From: an uncultured Lachnospiraceae bacterium
GTDB taxonomy: Bacteria; Bacillota; Clostridia; Lachnospirales; Lachnospiraceae
Reading direction: 5' to 3'
Length of the DNA: 6,018 bases
Assembly: GCA_946533525.1 (NCBI GenBank)
Contig: CAMNBW010000112.1
Span: 1-6,018, forward strand
Shown here: in pieces, positions 2,781 to 6,018 of the stretch
Position numbering within the stretch: the first letter of the stretch is position 1
How the letters are laid out: each line of letters starts with the position of its first letter
Program-made: the position numbers and the translations under genes
The notes under the pieces: generated by a model
Database searches by the model: none
What the model was told of the DNA's origin: nothing
Seen by the model: the letters and a program-made list of their open reading frames with translations, nothing else

Positions 2781-5566
2781 ACCTTCTGTCGGATAAAAAA
2801 GCCTTCGGAGATTTTCTTAAAAAACCTTCGGCACTTTATATTTGCTATACGCTGGGTTTTCTTGTGCTCTTTTTCGGGGTGTTTGCTTATGTCCTTATAA
2901 CCGGCAGGACGACGGTTGTGGGACACGACGGAATAACCCAGTATTACTCGGGTTTCGTAGCCTCTTCCAGGATATATAAGGATTTTTTTAAGTCCCTGTT
3001 TTCAGGAAATGGGATAAATTTAAAAATGTGGGAGCCGGCCATAGGCTTCGGGGACGATACCGTAACGACCCTCAATATGTACGGCTTTGCCGATCCCTTC
3101 GGAGCGATCTCCGTATTCTTCCCCGAGTCGATGCTGGGGGGCGTCTTTACCTTTGTATATTTTGTGAAATCCTATCTTTCGGGCCTGGGCTTCATACTCT
3201 TTACCCGCTATCACAAGGCGGGAAGACTGGGCTCGCTTGTGGGAGCCTATGTTTATATTTTCTCCGTATTTCCCATGCTTTTTGGCAGCAGCGAATGCAA
3301 TTTCATGCTGCCGGTGCTCTGTCTCCCCTATATGCTCCTGGGGTCGGATCTGATACTGGACAAGGGCAGTCCCTATATGCTCATAATCTCAACGGGTCTC
3401 ATAGCCACCATGAATTTTTATTTTCTTTATATGGTCGTTGTGGCAGCGGTCATATATACGCTCTTTAGATACTTTACGGAAGTCAGGAACTTTAAGCTCA
3501 TAGATATTTTCAGGACCTTTATGCGCTTTTTTATAAGCTACATAGAGGCGATGCTCCTGTCGGCGGTAATCCTCCTGCCGGTCATTATGCAGCTTATGAC
3601 CGCGGGGCGCTACGGGGAGAAAAAAGAGGTTGCACTGATTTACGACGGAGCCTACTATTTCAGATTTCCCGGCTCCTTTATAGGTTATATCCAGGCTGAA
3701 AGCTGGACAGTGATGGGCTATACCGCAGTGGCCTTTCTGTCGGTGGTCTTGATGTTTGCCCTGAAGGGGAAATACAGGAAAAGCACGCTCATCTTCGTTA
3801 TCACCACCGCTGCGCTGCTTTTGCCTGTATGCGGCTTTATAATGACGGCCTTTGCCTATACAAATAACCGTTGGGTCTTCATATATGAATTCATAGTCGC
3901 CTACATTGTATCCAAGGTATTTTACGAATTTGAAAATGCCTCGGGACGGGAGCTTAGGATACTGCTTACGGCAACTGGGATATACCTTGTGCTCAATGCG
4001 GTTTTGCCCATAGAGAGAGGGGCGAACCTGTATCTGACCTCACTGTATCTGTGTATAACGCTTGTTATTATAATTGCATTAAGAACCCTTGCACCCCAGA
4101 GGGTCTTTATGCTCCGAATCTCCATATCCCTATGCGCCTGTGTGGGTCTCCTCCTGAATTCATATTTTCAGTTCATGGGGCATGAGGATCACGACGGAGC
4201 CCTGGAGGATATGTACCTGCCCGAAGACCTTGCGGCTTTCAGGGAGGGCTACGGCCTGGATGAGATGAGGTCAGGCGACGACGGGCTCTACAGGGTGGAT
4301 GAGACCCATTTTCGTGAGACCAGAAATTCCGGGCAGCTTCGGGGAACTATGACTACGGGAATGTACTACAGCTTGATAAATCCCCACCACGCCGAGTTTT
4401 ATCTTAATAACGGGATACTTTGCAACCACACCTGGAATTCCTCTGGCTTTGATTCAAGGAGCATCTTAAACGCGGTAGCGGCAGTCAAATACTACGTTAT
4501 AGAGGACGGGAAGGAGAGAAAGGTTCCCTTTGACTTTAAAGATACGGGGAAGTCAATGGAAGCCGGCGGCAGGCACGTTACCCTCTATGAAAACACCGAT
4601 CCCGTGCCCTTCGGCTTTGGGATGACTTCCAAAATTTCTCCCGAGACGCTTGAGGGCCTGCCCGTGCAGCAAAGGCAGGAAGCCATGCTCTACGGGGCGG
4701 TTGCGGATGCAAGGAGCGTTCCCGAGGCGGAATTTACGCCCCTATCGAGAAGTGTTGTAAAAAATATAGACTGGGGAGAGAATATCGAAGGTGAATTAAA
4801 CGACCTTAAGGTTAAAAAGGCTGAGTCGGAGGCCGTCATAACCCTTAAGGAGGCGCCGGAATCCGAGTTATACGTGGTTGTGACGAATATGGACTTTCAC
4901 GGGACGAAGAGAAGGGGACAGTTTACCGATGAGGAGTGGCAGGGAATGTCACGAAAGGAAAGGGTCGGGGTCATCGTAGACGATATTACCAGTGAAAAGA
5001 TAATCACAACCTACCTTTCCGCCTATCTCGGCGATGAAAGGGTCAACGATTTCAGATACGGCAACAGGTTATATCAGTACTACTGCGGACAGAGGGATTT
5101 TGTGATGAACCTCGGGGTAGTGACCCCGAAGGAGGGGGATGAGATAAGGCTCGAATTCAGCTCTGCGGGAGACTATCATTTTGACTCCATAGACGTGGTG
5201 GCCCTTCCGACAGAGAGCATAAAGAGCCATATGGAGGAGCTGCATAAATATCCCATGACGGATATGACCTTTGGACTTAACAGCTTCAGGGGGAAGATAA
5301 GCCTCGACAAACCTTCGGTGGTGGAGATAGCCATGCCCCTAAGCACGGGCTGGAAGGCCTATGTGGACGGAGTCGAAACGCCGCTGATCTCGGTAAATAC
5401 CTACTTTATGGGAGTCGAAGCCGGGCCCGGAGAGCATGAGATATATTTAAGCTACAGGACACCCTGGCTGAAAGAGGGATTTATACTGACGATCATAGGC
5501 TGGGTATTGCTGATAGCAGCCCTGATAAAAAAATTCAGGTGGAAGTCTTGTATCCGCGCCGATTGA
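2777..5566 (+). CDS. YfhO-family membrane protein (GT-C type glycosyltransferase)
   Basis: Predicted 929-aa polytopic membrane protein of the YfhO family. In Bacillus and Listeria, YfhO proteins transfer lipid-linked sugars to cell-envelope polymers such as lipoteichoic acid on the outer face of the membrane. About 13 hydrophobic segments lie between residues 20 and 464, an outer domain spans about 465-898, and a last helix lies at 899-918 before a basic tail. The loop after helix 1 carries HDGITQYY (50-57, candidate catalytic D51) and WEPAIGFGDD (85-94), as expected for GT-C enzymes. Further family features are NRW (364-366), YRVDE (505-509), the stretch around YYSLINPHHAEFYLN (530-544), and the final TGWKAYVDG (857-865) with a beta-rich segment before the last helix. 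Length is usual for the family. The ATG at 2777 follows a strong AAAGGAGG (2763-2770, 6-base spacer) and overlaps the preceding stop. The substrate is unknown, and no partner GT2 enzyme is in view. Confidence 0.9.
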   Translation: MNLLSDKKAFGDFLKKPSALYICYTLGFLVLFFGVFAYVLITGRTTVVGHDGITQYYSGFVASSRIYKDFFKSLFSGNGINLKMWEPAIGFGDDTVTTLNMYGFADPFGAISVFFPESMLGGVFTFVYFVKSYLSGLGFILFTRYHKAGRLGSLVGAYVYIFSVFPMLFGSSECNFMLPVLCLPYMLLGSDLILDKGSPYMLIISTGLIATMNFYFLYMVVVAAVIYTLFRYFTEVRNFKLIDIFRTFMRFFISYIEAMLLSAVILLPVIMQLMTAGRYGEKKEVALIYDGAYYFRFPGSFIGYIQAESWTVMGYTAVAFLSVVLMFALKGKYRKSTLIFVITTAALLLPVCGFIMTAFAYTNNRWVFIYEFIVAYIVSKVFYEFENASGRELRILLTATGIYLVLNAVLPIERGANLYLTSLYLCITLVIIIALRTLAPQRVFMLRISISLCACVGLLLNSYFQFMGHEDHDGALEDMYLPEDLAAFREGYGLDEMRSGDDGLYRVDETHFRETRNSGQLRGTMTTGMYYSLINPHHAEFYLNNGILCNHTWNSSGFDSRSILNAVAAVKYYVIEDGKERKVPFDFKDTGKSMEAGGRHVTLYENTDPVPFGFGMTSKISPETLEGLPVQQRQEAMLYGAVADARSVPEAEFTPLSRSVVKNIDWGENIEGELNDLKVKKAESEAVITLKEAPESELYVVVTNMDFHGTKRRGQFTDEEWQGMSRKERVGVIVDDITSEKIITTYLSAYLGDERVNDFRYGNRLYQYYCGQRDFVMNLGVVTPKEGDEIRLEFSSAGDYHFDSIDVVALPTESIKSHMEELHKYPMTDMTFGLNSFRGKISLDKPSVVEIAMPLSTGWKAYVDGVETPLISVNTYFMGVEAGPGEHEIYLSYRTPWLKEGFILTIIGWVLLIAALIKKFRWKSCIRAD

Positions 5567-6017
5567 AGCGGCTTACAACCTCGTCTGCGGAGCAGATCTT
5601 ATCGGCGAGACTCACCAGAAAGGCCTCTTTGGACTTTGGAAAATGAAGGAAGGTCAGGGGCCACATATGGCTTAAGATGATATCGTATTCCAGGTCATTT
5701 AAGTTAAAGTCACGCCGGGCATTTGTCGCGGCGATAAGAGGGTGGTGGAAGCCGTGGAGCCCGTCGCCCTTTGTGTGCCAGTCGTATAGAAAATAGTCAT
5801 GCAGCATAGCACCGCGGATAAGGGAGTCCCGGTTCACCTCCCAGTTAAACTTACGGGCCAGCAGGAGGCTGTTCTTCGCAACCCTTAAGCAGTGGGTGAA
5901 GGTGGTGATATTGCTGTGCTGTATGTATTTTTTCATCTCAAATATCTTAGGGTTTTGAACGAGCTCCTGAATTACTCTGTGAAAAACCTCTTTATCGGAC
6001 TCATTAAGACGTTGTGA
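5535..6017 (-). CDS. HD-domain metal-dependent hydrolase (partial, start outside window)
   Basis: The minus-strand frame is open from the right edge to a TGA at 5535-5537, giving 160 residues. An internal ATG at 5934-5936 has no ribosome site, and the 27 residues before it (ending QELVQNPKIFE) read as normal protein, so the true start lies beyond the window. Counting from that internal Met, the HD signature is complete: H15 (TFTHCLRVA), H46-D47 (GAMLHDYF) and D112 (SLADKICS). Extra histidines at 61, 64, 65 and 90 (HGFHHP, SHMWP) could supply further metal ligands. HD proteins are phosphohydrolases acting on nucleotides or phosphodiesters; this subfamily, common in clostridia, has no substrate I can name. 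The gene converges on the YfhO-family gene and overlaps its 3' end by 32 bp, with no terminator between them. Confidence 0.85.
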   Translation of the reverse strand, partial: SQRLNESDKEVFHRVIQELVQNPKIFEMKKYIQHSNITTFTHCLRVAKNSLLLARKFNWEVNRDSLIRGAMLHDYFLYDWHTKGDGLHGFHHPLIAATNARRDFNLNDLEYDIILSHMWPLTFLHFPKSKEAFLVSLADKICSADEVVSRFNRRGYKTST

Positions 6018-6018
6018 C

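Noticed and set aside
3028..3468. 146-aa plus-strand open frame inside the YfhO-family gene
   Set aside because: It is a frame-shifted shadow of the large gene, whose own frame has continuous hydrophobic segments and family motifs across the same bases.
5421..5430. Perfect 10-bp palindrome CCGGGCCCGG
   Set aside because: It lies within coding sequence (Ala-Gly-Pro-Gly) and has no T-run. A single short GC palindrome in a gene is compatible with chance.

Overview
The window looks like chromosome of a low-to-mid GC Firmicute, most likely a Lachnospiraceae-type clostridium (Butyrivibrio/Roseburia relatives). This is inference from strong AGGAG-type ribosome binding sites, tightly overlapped genes, the style of the triosephosphate isomerase and the type of HD-domain protein; no rRNA or other direct taxonomic marker is present.

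Layout. (1) Positions 2-79 are the 3' end of an unidentified gene, translationally coupled (TAATG) to tpiA (79-825), the glycolytic triosephosphate isomerase. tpiA ends in a long, nearly perfect 21-bp hairpin with a T-run (861-905). (2) A small, visibly AT-richer cassette follows: a 66-aa antitoxin (DUF2281-like) overlapping by one base a 125-aa VapC-type PIN-domain toxin. A promoter partly inside the tpiA terminator and three GGTGAT repeats lie ahead of it. (3) Positions 1657-2012 hold no gene I believe in. They carry a strong promoter and a roughly 240-nt element that folds almost completely into nested hairpins closed by a 12-bp stem. The element is flanked by an 8-bp direct repeat and sits in the loop of what reads as an older intrinsic terminator. 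(4) Two overlapping membrane-protein genes follow: a 255-aa protein that appears to be a reduced YfhO paralog, and a full-length 929-aa YfhO-family (GT-C fold) protein. (5) On the minus strand a partial HD-domain hydrolase gene runs in from the right edge and overlaps the yfhO-like gene tail to tail by about 32 bp.

How the parts work together. tpiA is central metabolism and ends its own operon. The toxin-antitoxin pair is an independent accessory unit. The two YfhO-type genes form one translational unit (4-bp overlap, strong internal ribosome site), probably acting in decoration of a cell-envelope polymer, and their expression must pass through or start at the structured element. The most interesting part is 1706-2012. 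There a mobile or RNA-like element, a promoter and a split terminator are superimposed directly upstream of the membrane operon, in an arrangement that could stop transcripts from the toxin operon while letting locally started transcripts through.
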